Origin: Oscillospiraceae bacterium
GTDB lineage: Bacteria; Bacillota; Clostridia; Oscillospirales; Oscillospiraceae
Assembly: GCA_017461445.1 (NCBI GenBank)
Contig: JAFTXW010000007.1
Coordinates: 62,001-126,000, forward strand
Direction: 5' to 3'
DNA length: 64,000 nucleotides
In this document: positions 31,495 through 40,008 of the stretch, piece after piece
Layout of the letters: each line of letters begins with the position of its first letter
Position numbering within the stretch: the first letter of the stretch is position 1
Notes under the pieces: model-generated
Seen by the model: the letters and a program-made list of their open reading frames with translations, nothing else
Databases searched by the model: none
Told to the model about the DNA's origin: nothing
Translations under genes and position numbers: made by a program

Positions 31495-33729
31495 TCAGTA
31501 ACCCAGGCCGAAGTTCAGCTCGTAGTAGTTGCCTGCGGTATCCCGGTAGGCGTAGGCCTTGCCGTTCTCGTCCTTCAGGGAGTCGGGCATATACTGGTCC
31601 TTGTCGTAGCCGGGCACGTCGTTGGGGGAGATGCAGACACCGTCAGCATTGACAGCCAGCACCTCGTCGCCCTTGGGCAGGGTGAAGGGCAGCTTGCCGG
31701 TGGAGTTATAGCGGCCGAACATCACATCCAGAGTGGCGGCGGGGTAGGTCTCAAAGCCAGCGGTCAGGGCATCCACGTTCCGCTCCACGTTGCCGATCAG
31801 CCATGCCAGGGGGAAATTTATGTTGGCAATGACTTTGCCGCCCTTGGCGTGAAGGGCTGCGGCGATGTCGGCCAGCTTGTGGGTGCCGGTGAGGGTGGTT
31901 TCCAGATGGGTCTGCTGCATGGGACGGCAGAAGTCGTCCACATCGGGCACTTCCTTACCCTCGCAGATATCCAGCTCCAGATAGCCCTTGGTGGCGGTGA
32001 AGTAGTCGCCGGAGGAGGGGTTCACAAACAGGATGGCGATATCGGCCTCGTTGTAGTCCTCCACCAGAGTGACCTCACCCAGCATTTCCTTCAATGCGGC
32101 GGTAGCGGCCTCGCCCTGCTTGGGATTCTTGTGGAAGGCTTCGGCGTAGACCTTTTTACCCTCGGCCTTGAGCGGCAGAACGCCATCATTTTTTAGCAGA
32201 ACAACAGACTGGCGGTGGGCCAGGTCGGCGTTGGCCCAATCCTGGGCATTGGCGCAGACCTCCTTGGCCTTCTGTGCGTCCCGGTAGGTGTTCTCGAACA
32301 TACCCAGCTGGAACATTTCCGTCAGGGTACGGGCAACGGCCCGATCCAGGGCCTCGTCGTTCAGGGTGACCATTTCGGGAGTGAAGCCCTCGGGCAGTGT
32401 GTGGGTGTCGTAGTAGCCATTGGTGGCCCGGTCGTAAGCCTGACGGCCAAATTCATTGTCAAACAGGCCGGAGATCACGTCCACGCCGGCGTTGTTCACG
32501 GCGAAGCCGATGCGCTCGGGCTCGTCCAGCATTTCCACGCCCCACTTCATGTTGTGGACGATGCCGGTGTCGGAGTTGATGTAGCCCTTAAAGCCCATCT
32601 GGCCCCGGAGAATGTCGTGGATGAACACCCGGTTGTAGGCGAAGCCGTAGGGATCGAAGCGGACATCCTTGCCCTCGCAGTCCTGCTGAACGGCGGACTT
32701 TGCGGCGGCGGGTTTGGAATAATAAGGCATGATGGAGGAGGTGTTCTTGTTGACCGCTGCCTTGAAGCCGGGCATGTGGTACTTCTGGAGGGAGCTGGGG
32801 GTGGCGTAGACGTTCCACTGGCCTGCGGCGTAGTGGGGGTCGAAGCCGTTTTCCCGGGCACCGCCGCCGGGGAAGTGCTTGGTGGTGACGGCAACGCCGT
32901 CCTGGGTCACACCCTCGTCGCTGCCCTGGATCCGGGGGATGATGTGCTCCATGATCTGACTGATCAGCGCGGGATCCTCGCCGAAAGTACCGTAGCTGCG
33001 CTGCCAGCGGGGGTCGGTCATGCAGTCGGCCATGTACATATAGCCCTTGCGCATGTTGCAGGCCTCCCAGCTGCGGCGGGTAGCCTCGGCCCACTGGTCG
33101 GCCACTTCAATGCCGCTGCCCTTGACGGCGGCAGCGATACCCAGAGTACCGGGCCAGGTGGGGAACACGCCGCCGGCGTCGTTCATGCCGAAGACGATCT
33201 CACCGTTCTCGTTCCGGGAGTTGGAGGCCACGGACACGGGCACAAACCGCTCGCATTCCTCAGCCACGGCCTGCAGCTGGTTTAGGTAGTCGGCCATGTC
33301 ATCGGGTTGGGCGTTTTCCCGGACGATGGTGTGGCGGGCGAACCAGTCCTTGATCAGGGTGGTGGTGCCGGGCAGGTCCTGCTGGCCGAAGATGGTCTTC
33401 TGGTGGACCTCCGCTTCGTCCAGAACGCCGGACTCGTCGGGGGTTGCCACATGGCCGGGCATCCGGGGACTGGGGTACTTGGGGCCCATGCGCCAGTCGG
33501 AGATGAACAGCTGGCCGATCTTTTCGTCCACGGTCAGCAGCTTTACATAAGCGGCGGCACGCTCGGCGGCGGGGAGCCGCCAGTCGTTGACGGGGGATAC
33601 GGTGCCGCTGCCGTCAATGTCCTTAAAATACAGGCCGTCCTGCTGGATGACGGGACGGGTCAGAGTGGTAATATCGGGGCCGTTTTCGTTGTGGTAAGTT
33701 TTAAAATTATCGCTTGCCTTGATTGCCAT
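31495..33729 (-). CDS. Glycoside hydrolase family 3 protein
   Basis: A 744-residue cytoplasmic GH3 enzyme without signal peptide. The N-terminal (beta/alpha) barrel has KIGQLFISDW, the catalytic-domain stretch TTKHFPGGGAREN and the nucleophile Asp in YINSDTGIVHNMKWG. The C-terminal sandwich domain starts near LAHRQSVVLLKNDGVLPLK and contains TLDVMFGRYNSTGKLPFTLP. The likely activity is beta-glucosidase or beta-xylosidase on imported oligosaccharides. The ATG at 33729 follows GGAGGAAGCAAA. Confidence 0.93.
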   Translation of the reverse strand: MAIKASDNFKTYHNENGPDITTLTRPVIQQDGLYFKDIDGSGTVSPVNDWRLPAAERAAAYVKLLTVDEKIGQLFISDWRMGPKYPSPRMPGHVATPDESGVLDEAEVHQKTIFGQQDLPGTTTLIKDWFARHTIVRENAQPDDMADYLNQLQAVAEECERFVPVSVASNSRNENGEIVFGMNDAGGVFPTWPGTLGIAAAVKGSGIEVADQWAEATRRSWEACNMRKGYMYMADCMTDPRWQRSYGTFGEDPALISQIMEHIIPRIQGSDEGVTQDGVAVTTKHFPGGGARENGFDPHYAAGQWNVYATPSSLQKYHMPGFKAAVNKNTSSIMPYYSKPAAAKSAVQQDCEGKDVRFDPYGFAYNRVFIHDILRGQMGFKGYINSDTGIVHNMKWGVEMLDEPERIGFAVNNAGVDVISGLFDNEFGRQAYDRATNGYYDTHTLPEGFTPEMVTLNDEALDRAVARTLTEMFQLGMFENTYRDAQKAKEVCANAQDWANADLAHRQSVVLLKNDGVLPLKAEGKKVYAEAFHKNPKQGEAATAALKEMLGEVTLVEDYNEADIAILFVNPSSGDYFTATKGYLELDICEGKEVPDVDDFCRPMQQTHLETTLTGTHKLADIAAALHAKGGKVIANINFPLAWLIGNVERNVDALTAGFETYPAATLDVMFGRYNSTGKLPFTLPKGDEVLAVNADGVCISPNDVPGYDKDQYMPDSLKDENGKAYAYRDTAGNYYELNFGLGY

Positions 33730-33942
33730 TTTGCTTCCTCCGGTGATAAAAATTGGGGGAAACCCCATACGAAGTAATTATAACAGAAGAACGGAACATT
33801 TCCAGACACAATCGGCAGCCCGCCGCATCTTTGTGAAGGATGCTGTGGAACCACCCCGCATATTTGGGAAAAGTGCTGTACCTCCGCATCCCACCCAAAA
33901 CGGCGAATCTGTACCATCCCTGCTTTGGCACGACAAAAAACT

Positions 33943-33973
33943 AGCCAGCGGCAATGCCGCTGGCTGGGTGATA
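33943..33973 (-). terminator. Terminator of the ABC exporter operon
   Basis: AGCCAGCGGC att GCCGCTGGCT hairpin with TAGTTTTTTG following on the minus strand, directly after the stop codon. Confidence 0.88.
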
Positions 33974-35860
33974 TTATCCGTTCTGGATCTGCTGCTTTTC
34001 ATACTGCAGGGTATAGAGCTGGTAATAGCGGCCCTTCAGGCGCAGCAGCTCCTGGTGGGTGCCCTGCTCCTGAATTTCGCCATGGGCCAGCAGGATGATG
34101 TTGTCCGAATGCTGGATGGTGGAAAGCCGGTGGGCAACGATCAGCATAGTTCCGATGTTCTTCATCTTTTCCAGGGAATCCTGGATCAGCAGCTCCGTCT
34201 CCGTGTCGATGTTGGCGGTAGCCTCGTCCAGGATCATAACACTGGGCTTGTGGATGATGGTACGGGCAAAGCTCAGCAGCTGCCGCTGTCCGGCGGAGAA
34301 GTTATTGCCCCGCTCCCGCACCACCTCGCTGAGGCCGTTTTCCAGCTTGCCGATGAAGGAATCGGCGTTGACGTACTTGCAGGCCTCCCACACCTCCTCA
34401 TCGGAAATGCCCTCGGAGCGCAGGACGATGTTGCTGCGGATATCGCCCGCGAACAGGAACACATCCTGCAGCATCTGACCGAAGTGCCGGCGCAGAGAAG
34501 AAATTTTGATCTTCTTAATGTCAATGCCGTCAATCAGAATCTGGCCCTTCTGGATGTCGTAATTGCGGCAGATCAGGGAAAGGATCGTGGTCTTGCCGGA
34601 GCCGGTGGAGCCCACAAAGGCCACGGTCTGCTTCGGCTCCACATGGAAGGAAACGCCCTTCAGCACCCACTCGCCGGGCTTGTAGGCAAACCACACATCC
34701 TTAAATTCGATCTCGCCCCGGATCTCCTCCAGCTCAATGGCGTCAGGCTCGTCCACCACCTCCGGCACCATGTCCAGAATGGTGAAGATCTTCTCCGCGG
34801 AGGCGAAGGAACGCTGCAGCATATCAAACTGCTCCGCCAGGGTCTGGATGGGGTTGAAGAACTTGGAGATGTACATGTAGAAGGACACGATCACGCTGCT
34901 GTCAATGACCTGGCCGAACCAGTGGGCGTCCTGGATATAGCCCTTGCAGCCCAGGTAGAACAGGCACATGACGCTGGAGATGTTCAGCATGTACACCATG
35001 GGCCGGAAAATGCCGAACACAAACATTCGGGCCCGCTTGGCGTTGCCAAGAGCTTTGGATTTTTCCAGAAAATCCTGCATCTTCCGCTCCTCCTGGTTAA
35101 AGATCTGGGTGATCTTGATGCCGGAGAGGTTTTCGGAGAGGTAGGTATTCACATCGGTGGTGGCATCGCTGACCCGGCGGTGGACCTTCCGGGAGAATTT
35201 CCGGAAGATCACGGTAAACAGCACGATAAAGGGCACGAAGCACAGCACCATCAGGGTCAACGCGTAGTTCAGCAGCAGCATGGCCCCCAGCACGCCGAAA
35301 ATGACCATCACGTTCTTCACCAGCGTCACCAGAATGTTGGTGAACATGTAGGAGATGGAGTTGGGATCGTTGGTGGTGCGGGTCACCAGCTTGCCTACGG
35401 GGATATTGTTCAGCTGCTCATGGCTCAGCTTTTCAATGTGGGTAAACACATCCAGCCGAATCTGCGAAAGGATCTTCTGACCGATCTTCTGCAAAATCAT
35501 GGCCTGGGCATAGGTGCAGATCAAAGACACGATCAGGATACCCGCGTAGATGATGACCATGGTCAGCAGGTAGCTGAGCTCAAAATCCCCCTGTACCGTC
35601 TCGATCAGGCTACCGATGAGCAAGGGAGAGATCAGGTCATAGCCAATGGAGAACAGCATGATGAAGAAGATGCCCACAAACTGGCCGTAGTAGGGCTTGG
35701 CGTAGCGCAGCAGCCGTTTGACGATCTCGCCGTCCGCCATATGCCGCTCAAAGCCCATGGTCTCCTTCTTGTTCTTTTCCAGGGCGTAGACCGCCACGAA
35801 AATCAGGGTAAACACGCCGATGATGGCACCCAGGATCAGGATAGGCAAATACTCACGCAT
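33974..35860 (-). CDS. ABC exporter half-transporter, canonical ATPase subunit
   Basis: A 628-residue type IV ABC exporter. An extra N-terminal helix (about 3-27) precedes six transmembrane helices (to about 350). The nucleotide-binding domain has Walker A VGSTGSGKTTIL and Walker B VMILDEATAN with the catalytic Glu. Its signature is FSAGQRQ rather than SGGQ. It starts inside the end of the partner gene (8-base overlap). With the partner it makes a heterodimer of the BmrCD/TM287-288 kind for drugs, lipids or peptides. Substrate not evident. Confidence 0.93.
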   Translation of the reverse strand: MREYLPILILGAIIGVFTLIFVAVYALEKNKKETMGFERHMADGEIVKRLLRYAKPYYGQFVGIFFIMLFSIGYDLISPLLIGSLIETVQGDFELSYLLTMVIIYAGILIVSLICTYAQAMILQKIGQKILSQIRLDVFTHIEKLSHEQLNNIPVGKLVTRTTNDPNSISYMFTNILVTLVKNVMVIFGVLGAMLLLNYALTLMVLCFVPFIVLFTVIFRKFSRKVHRRVSDATTDVNTYLSENLSGIKITQIFNQEERKMQDFLEKSKALGNAKRARMFVFGIFRPMVYMLNISSVMCLFYLGCKGYIQDAHWFGQVIDSSVIVSFYMYISKFFNPIQTLAEQFDMLQRSFASAEKIFTILDMVPEVVDEPDAIELEEIRGEIEFKDVWFAYKPGEWVLKGVSFHVEPKQTVAFVGSTGSGKTTILSLICRNYDIQKGQILIDGIDIKKIKISSLRRHFGQMLQDVFLFAGDIRSNIVLRSEGISDEEVWEACKYVNADSFIGKLENGLSEVVRERGNNFSAGQRQLLSFARTIIHKPSVMILDEATANIDTETELLIQDSLEKMKNIGTMLIVAHRLSTIQHSDNIILLAHGEIQEQGTHQELLRLKGRYYQLYTLQYEKQQIQNG

Positions 35861-37634
35861 TGTGGCTGCCTCCTTCCTCTTCCAGTTTCTGCAGGTCTAC
35901 CATTTTGCGATATTCCGGGTTGGTTTCGTAGAGCTCGTCGTGGGTGCCCACGGCAGCCAGCTTTCCTTCGTCGATGAACAAAATCTTGTCCATCTTGGCA
36001 ATGGTCGAAATGCGGTGGGCGATCAGAATGGTGGTCTTGCCCGCCCGGGTCTCGTGGAGGTTTTGAAGAATCGTCTCCTCGGTCTTGGTGTCCACCGCGG
36101 AAACAGAATCGTCCAGGATCAGAATAGGCGCGTCCTTCATCAGGGCCCGGGCGATGGAGATGCGCTGTTTCTGGCCGCCGGAGACAGTAACGCCCCGCTC
36201 GCCCAGCACGGTCTCGTAGCCCAGCTGGAATTCCTTGATGTTGCCGTGCACATCCGCCAGCTTGGCGGCATTGGCAATGGCACTGTGGTCATAGCCGGGA
36301 ACGCCAAAGGCGATGTTGTTCTCAATGGTGTCAGAAAACAGGAAGTTATCCTGAGGCACATAGGCGCAGCCCGCCCGGACGGAGCGGATGGAAACGTCAT
36401 TCACATCCTGCCCGTCAATGAACACGGTGCCGTCGGGCACGTTATAGGTACGCAGGATCAGGTCAACCAGTGTGGTCTTGCCGGAGCCGGTCTTGCCCAC
36501 CAGACCTACATTCTCGCCGGCCTTGATGGTAAAGCTGATGTCCTCCAGCGCGTCATGCTCCCCGTCGGGATAACGGAAATTCAGATGGCGGAATTCAATA
36601 TCGCCCCGGATATCAGTCAGCTCAGAAACGCCGGGCCGGTCGGTGACATCCACCTTGGCATCCAGCAGCTCGCTGATGCGCTCCAGAGAAGCCTTGCCCC
36701 GGGAGGTCATGTCGATCAGTTCGGAGACAGCCATGATGGGCCACACCACGGAGTTGAAATAGCCGATGAACTCCACCAGCTGGCCCGCGTTGAAGCTGCC
36801 CTTGTACACCAGGTAGCCGCCGTAGCCCAGGATGATGCAGATAACGCTTTCCACGAACATGGTCACCAGCACCCGCATCAGCACCGAAGCCTTGGTGTGA
36901 TCCATGTTGGCAACTTCGTTTTCCTCGTTCAGCTTTTGGAAGGCCATCAGCTCCTTCGCTTCCTTCACGAAGGCCTTGATGACGGCGATGCCGGAGTAGC
37001 TCTCCTGGGCAAAGTCGGACAGCTGGGAGAAGCACTCCTGCCGGTAGTCCCACTTTTTCATCATGTACTTACCCACCACGGTGGCGGAAGCCAGCAGGAA
37101 GGCCATGGGGATCAGGGACAGGACGGTAAGCACCGGGTCCAGCACCCACATCTTCCGCACCGCCAGGATCGCCAGGAACAGGGCATCGCAGAACATCATA
37201 ATGCCCCAGCCGTAGCATTCCTGAACGGTGTCCAGATCGTTGGTAAACAGGCTCATGAGGTTGCCCACCTTGTTCACCTGGTAGTATTCCCGGCTCAGGT
37301 TCTTGGCATTGTCGAACATCCGGTCCCGCAGGTTGGTCTCCACCTTGATGGCCGCGCCAAAGAAGCAAACGCGCCACAAAAAGCGGCCGAAGACCATACA
37401 CAAAATGATGCCTACCATAGGCAGACAGACCCGATCCAGCAGGAAGTCCATATCGAAGGCCATCTGCACCCCATCCACGGTGGCATAGCCCAGACTGGTG
37501 CCGTTGATGACCATCTGATACAGTTCGGGAATTTCCAGCTGTAAGGTGTCCACCAGGATCAGCGCGGCCAGACCCAGCAGGAGCATCCAGGCGTATTTCA
37601 GATAATACCGGTTGATATGCTTGCCGAAGATCAT
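35853..37634 (-). CDS. ABC exporter half-transporter, degenerate ATPase subunit
   Basis: A 593-residue partner. Six transmembrane helices (about 15-310) and an ATPase with Walker A VGKTGSGKTTLV and a canonical signature VSGGQKQR. Its Walker B reads ILILDDSVSAVD, with Asp in place of the catalytic Glu. This is the pattern expected of the subunit that builds the degenerate site of a heterodimer. The ATG at 37634 is chosen for AAAGGAGGGGTGAT; the longer frame upstream has no ribosome site. Confidence 0.93.
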   Translation of the reverse strand: MIFGKHINRYYLKYAWMLLLGLAALILVDTLQLEIPELYQMVINGTSLGYATVDGVQMAFDMDFLLDRVCLPMVGIILCMVFGRFLWRVCFFGAAIKVETNLRDRMFDNAKNLSREYYQVNKVGNLMSLFTNDLDTVQECYGWGIMMFCDALFLAILAVRKMWVLDPVLTVLSLIPMAFLLASATVVGKYMMKKWDYRQECFSQLSDFAQESYSGIAVIKAFVKEAKELMAFQKLNEENEVANMDHTKASVLMRVLVTMFVESVICIILGYGGYLVYKGSFNAGQLVEFIGYFNSVVWPIMAVSELIDMTSRGKASLERISELLDAKVDVTDRPGVSELTDIRGDIEFRHLNFRYPDGEHDALEDISFTIKAGENVGLVGKTGSGKTTLVDLILRTYNVPDGTVFIDGQDVNDVSIRSVRAGCAYVPQDNFLFSDTIENNIAFGVPGYDHSAIANAAKLADVHGNIKEFQLGYETVLGERGVTVSGGQKQRISIARALMKDAPILILDDSVSAVDTKTEETILQNLHETRAGKTTILIAHRISTIAKMDKILFIDEGKLAAVGTHDELYETNPEYRKMVDLQKLEEEGGSHNA

Positions 37635-37888
37635 ATCACCCCTCCTTTTTCTATATAAAATAATACAGTCTGGGAGATTATAGCACATTCTTTCGCATTT
37701 GGCAATCACTTGCAGGAAAAATGTTGCGTTTGCAACGGAAGAATAAAAAAGGGCAGCTCCGCCCGGAGCCGCCCAACATATTTATCATACCACAGCCGGA
37801 ATTTCCTGTCAATATTAACAATCGCAGAAAATTCCATTTTCTCCCATATGCACAGGAAACCGGGAACTTTCTTATGGAACATTCCATC

Positions 37889-37917
37889 TTGCAAAAAACA
37901 AAATTCCGGGTTACAAT
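37889..37917 (+). promoter_or_regulatory. Sigma-A promoter of an orphan plus-strand leader
   Basis: TTGCAA, 17-bp spacer, TACAAT. It points away from the ABC exporter genes and drives the mini-ORF/hairpin unit at 37929-38093. Confidence 0.7.
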
Positions 37918-37928
37918 AAAGCTACAAA

Positions 37929-38093
37929 AAAGGAGTGAGTCCAATGTACTAATTAAACTCTCCAATATAAGAAAGCGAGGTTAACCAATGATTGATCCCA
38001 TCCACTTTGCATGACCCTTGATCTTTGAACGACAAAACAAAGATCAAGGGTCATAAATTTTGTGTTGCGTCCCATAAGGGACGTTTTTCTTTT
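37929..38093 (+). ncRNA. Orphan attenuator-like RNA with two mini-ORFs, hairpin and terminator
   Basis: After the promoter comes AAGGAG and a two-codon ORF (ATG TAC TAA, 37944-37952). A GCGAGG site and an eight-codon ORF follow (MIDPIHFA, 37988-38014). The stop codon of the second ORF lies in the base of a perfect 17-bp hairpin (38011-38027 / 38038-38054). A terminator (CGTCCC ataa GGGACG TTTTTCTTTT, 38068-38093) ends the unit. The layout matches ribosome-mediated attenuators before antibiotic-resistance genes, but no gene follows on this strand. Confidence 0.6.
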
Positions 38094-38129
38094 GCCGAAT
38101 TTTCGTTATACGCACTGTTCGCAGATTGC

Positions 38130-38277
38130 ACAGTAGGGGAGGGTCTTGACCCTCCCGGTGATTTTGCCCAAAGGCAAAATCACATCGCCGTAAGGCGATA
38201 AACGGTGTATTTTCCTTCGGAAAATCCCAAAATCCTGGCGGATTTTGGGCGGGAGGGTCAAGACCCTCCCCTACTGT
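38130..38277. repeat. Composite inverted-repeat element, GGGGAGGGTC type, copy 4
   Basis: Perfect 28-bp arms (38130-38157, 38250-38277) enclose gattttgcc..ggcaaaatc, atcgcc..ggcgat, attttcc..ggaaaat and ccaaaatcc..ggattttgg hairpins. With the orphan leader it accounts for most of the 670-bp gap between the ABC operon and the dehydrogenase gene. Confidence 0.87.
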
Positions 38278-38307
38278 AAAACAGGCAGCCACCAATGATT
38301 TACCCAT

Positions 38308-39294
38308 CTATTTCGTCTCCCGGTAGCCTGTTGCAAAATCTACTTTATTTTCAGGTGTTTCTCCCCGGAGGAATCGGGCCACGTTGGGGATGATGAATTC
38401 CCAGATCTTCCGTTCCAGCGGGCTCCCAGGCCCGAAGGAATTTCCCGCCGCGTGGGGCGTGATGATGACCCTGGGTATATCCCACAGGGGATGCGCCTCC
38501 GGCAGCGGCTCCGGGCTTGTCACTTCCAGGCCCACGCCCCAGAACCAACCCTCCCGCAGGAGCCTGCACAGGGCCTCCTGATCGATCAGACTGCCCCGCC
38601 CGCCGTTCACCAGAACGGCGTCTTTTTTCATGCTTCTCAGCCGCTTCTCATTCAGCAGTCCCACCGTTTCCGGTGTGTGGGGCAGGGCGCAGAGGATGAT
38701 ATCCGCCTCCCCCAGCCGCCCGTCCAGCTGCTCCAGTGTCAGCATTTCGTCGTAGCAGTCCGGGAATTCCCGGGCCACCCGCCGCACCCCGATGATTTTT
38801 CCCACCATGGGCCGCATCCAACGGGCCAGTGTCGTACCGATGTCCCCCGCCCCCAGGATCATTACTGTGGAGCCTTCCAGCTGCTTGTCAAATTTCCGCA
38901 GCTCCCATTTGTGGTCATGCTGCTGATCTCGGTATTCCGGCAGGCGGCGGCAGAGGGACAGGGCCATAGCCAGCATATGCTCCGCCAGTACATTGCCGTA
39001 GCCCCCGGTCATGCAGCAGAGGGTGGCCCCCTTGGGGAACTGCCCGCCCTCCACATAGTAATTCACCCCGGAGGAGGGACTGTGCATCAGTTCCAGATGG
39101 CGGCAATATTGGAAGTCTCCGTTTTTCGGCTCTCCGATAATGATATGGGCCTCTCCCAGTGCCTCCCGGTACCGCTCCGCTGTCCATCCTTCCTCCCGGA
39201 AGACAAAATCGCAAAGTCCTTCCGTCTCCCGGATCAGCCGCTCCCGCGTCCCCCCATCACAAGGAAACAAAACCAGCCCCTTTTTCTTCTCCAT
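38308..39294 (-). CDS. D-isomer-specific 2-hydroxyacid dehydrogenase family protein
   Basis: A 328-residue NAD(P)-dependent oxidoreductase. The nucleotide-binding motif is MILGAGDIGTTLARWM. The family signature segment ILCALPHTPETVGLLN is followed by the catalytic region VNGGRGSLIDQEAL and the C-terminal ITPHAAGNS with the catalytic His. Sequence style fits the glyoxylate/hydroxypyruvate reductase A-like branch. The start at 39294 is supported by GGGGGAAGG. The substrate cannot be deduced and it has no operon partner. Confidence 0.9.
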   Translation of the reverse strand: MEKKKGLVLFPCDGGTRERLIRETEGLCDFVFREEGWTAERYREALGEAHIIIGEPKNGDFQYCRHLELMHSPSSGVNYYVEGGQFPKGATLCCMTGGYGNVLAEHMLAMALSLCRRLPEYRDQQHDHKWELRKFDKQLEGSTVMILGAGDIGTTLARWMRPMVGKIIGVRRVAREFPDCYDEMLTLEQLDGRLGEADIILCALPHTPETVGLLNEKRLRSMKKDAVLVNGGRGSLIDQEALCRLLREGWFWGVGLEVTSPEPLPEAHPLWDIPRVIITPHAAGNSFGPGSPLERKIWEFIIPNVARFLRGETPENKVDFATGYRETK

Positions 39295-39370
39295 AACCTT
39301 CCCCCGCTTTCTCGTTTCCGCTATTCTACCACGAACACCCCACCTTTTCAACCGCCCGGAAAGCAAAGAA

Positions 39371-39396
39371 AGCGGAGCGGTATAGGCCGCTCCGCT
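39371..39396 (-). terminator. Terminator of the small unknown gene
   Basis: AGCGGAGCGG / CCGCTCCGCT stem with TTTCTTTGC following on the minus strand. Confidence 0.8.
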
Positions 39397-39406
39397 GATA
39401 TAGGTA

Positions 39407-39772
39407 TTATCGGGGCATAAGCTGTTCCACCCGTTTGGCGTGGAAAACATTTTCGCCCAGGAGGAGAACAACAGCATCCTTGTTCCGGGGGCATATCTCC
39501 ACCAGCTGCCGCCGGAAATGCAGAGAGGGCACATCCAGCTGATAATTGTGCCACATACAGAGAATGTACTGAATCTCCGCGTCGCCCTGTTCCAGCAGCA
39601 TTTCCAAAAACGCGTCTTCCTCCGACGGTTCCCCAACGCAGTGGTTTGGGAAATGATACACATTTCCCTTCGCCGTCTTTACCGCAATGACCTGCTGTGC
39701 CCCCTGCTCCGCTTCCACCAGTCGCTCCGTCTCTTCCAGGAGTGCAGATATCTCAATTGTATCGGTGTTCAT
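39407..39772 (-). CDS. Protein of unknown function (121 residues)
   Basis: A small soluble protein with no signal or membrane segment. It has an acidic helical N-terminus (ISALLEETERLVEAEQGAQQ), a beta segment (VIAVKTAKGNVYHFPNH), a CMWHNYQLDVPSLHFRR stretch rich in aromatics, and a C-terminal strand/helix (VVLLLGENVFHAKRVEQLM). GAGGTTCC precedes the ATG. No family recognised. Codon use looks like the neighbours, and it ends at a clear terminator, so it is probably a real gene. Confidence 0.65.
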   Translation of the reverse strand: MNTDTIEISALLEETERLVEAEQGAQQVIAVKTAKGNVYHFPNHCVGEPSEEDAFLEMLLEQGDAEIQYILCMWHNYQLDVPSLHFRRQLVEICPRNKDAVVLLLGENVFHAKRVEQLMPR

Positions 39773-39811
39773 ATAGGAACCTCTTTTGATAGTTTGATAC
39801 TGATTCTCAAT

Positions 39812-39959
39812 TAAAACCTTTAATTCGCAAGAATTGAAGGTTTTGATATGAGAATCATATGAGACGGGATTTTGCTATTTTCTTTCCGAAAATAGCAAAA
39901 TCGGCAATGCCGTCAGGCAGTGCCCTTTTTATTAGAAATTAAAGATTTCTAATAAAAAG
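39812..39959. repeat. Cluster of four hairpins upstream of the 121-residue gene
   Basis: Successive self-complementary units: AAAACCTT..AAGGTTTT (39813-39844), GATTTTGCTATTTTC/GAAAATAGCAAAATC (39868-39902), GGCA/TGCC units (39903-39925) and CTTTTTATTAGAAAT/ATTTCTAATAAAAAG (39925-39959). It resembles the cores of the composite repeats without their arms. It fills the 236-bp gap to metF. Confidence 0.7.
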
Positions 39960-39966
39960 TAGTATG

Positions 39967-39993
39967 AAGCGGAGTGGCTTGTGCCACTCCGCT
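39967..39993 (-). terminator. Terminator of the met module
   Basis: AAGCGGAGTGGC ttg? GCCACTCCGCTT hairpin (loop ttgt) 15 bp after the metF stop codon. Confidence 0.75.
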
Positions 39994-40008
39994 TTGCTAT
40001 GTAGGTTA

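Noticed and set aside
38130-38277. Composite repeat as the terminator or attenuator of the orphan leader
   Set aside because: The leader already ends in its own terminator at 38068-38093, and the same repeat occurs next to unrelated genes, so a specific role is not supported.
39295-39663. N-terminal extension of the 2-hydroxyacid dehydrogenase
   Set aside because: It overlaps the 121-residue gene in another frame and its terminator, and has no ribosome site.
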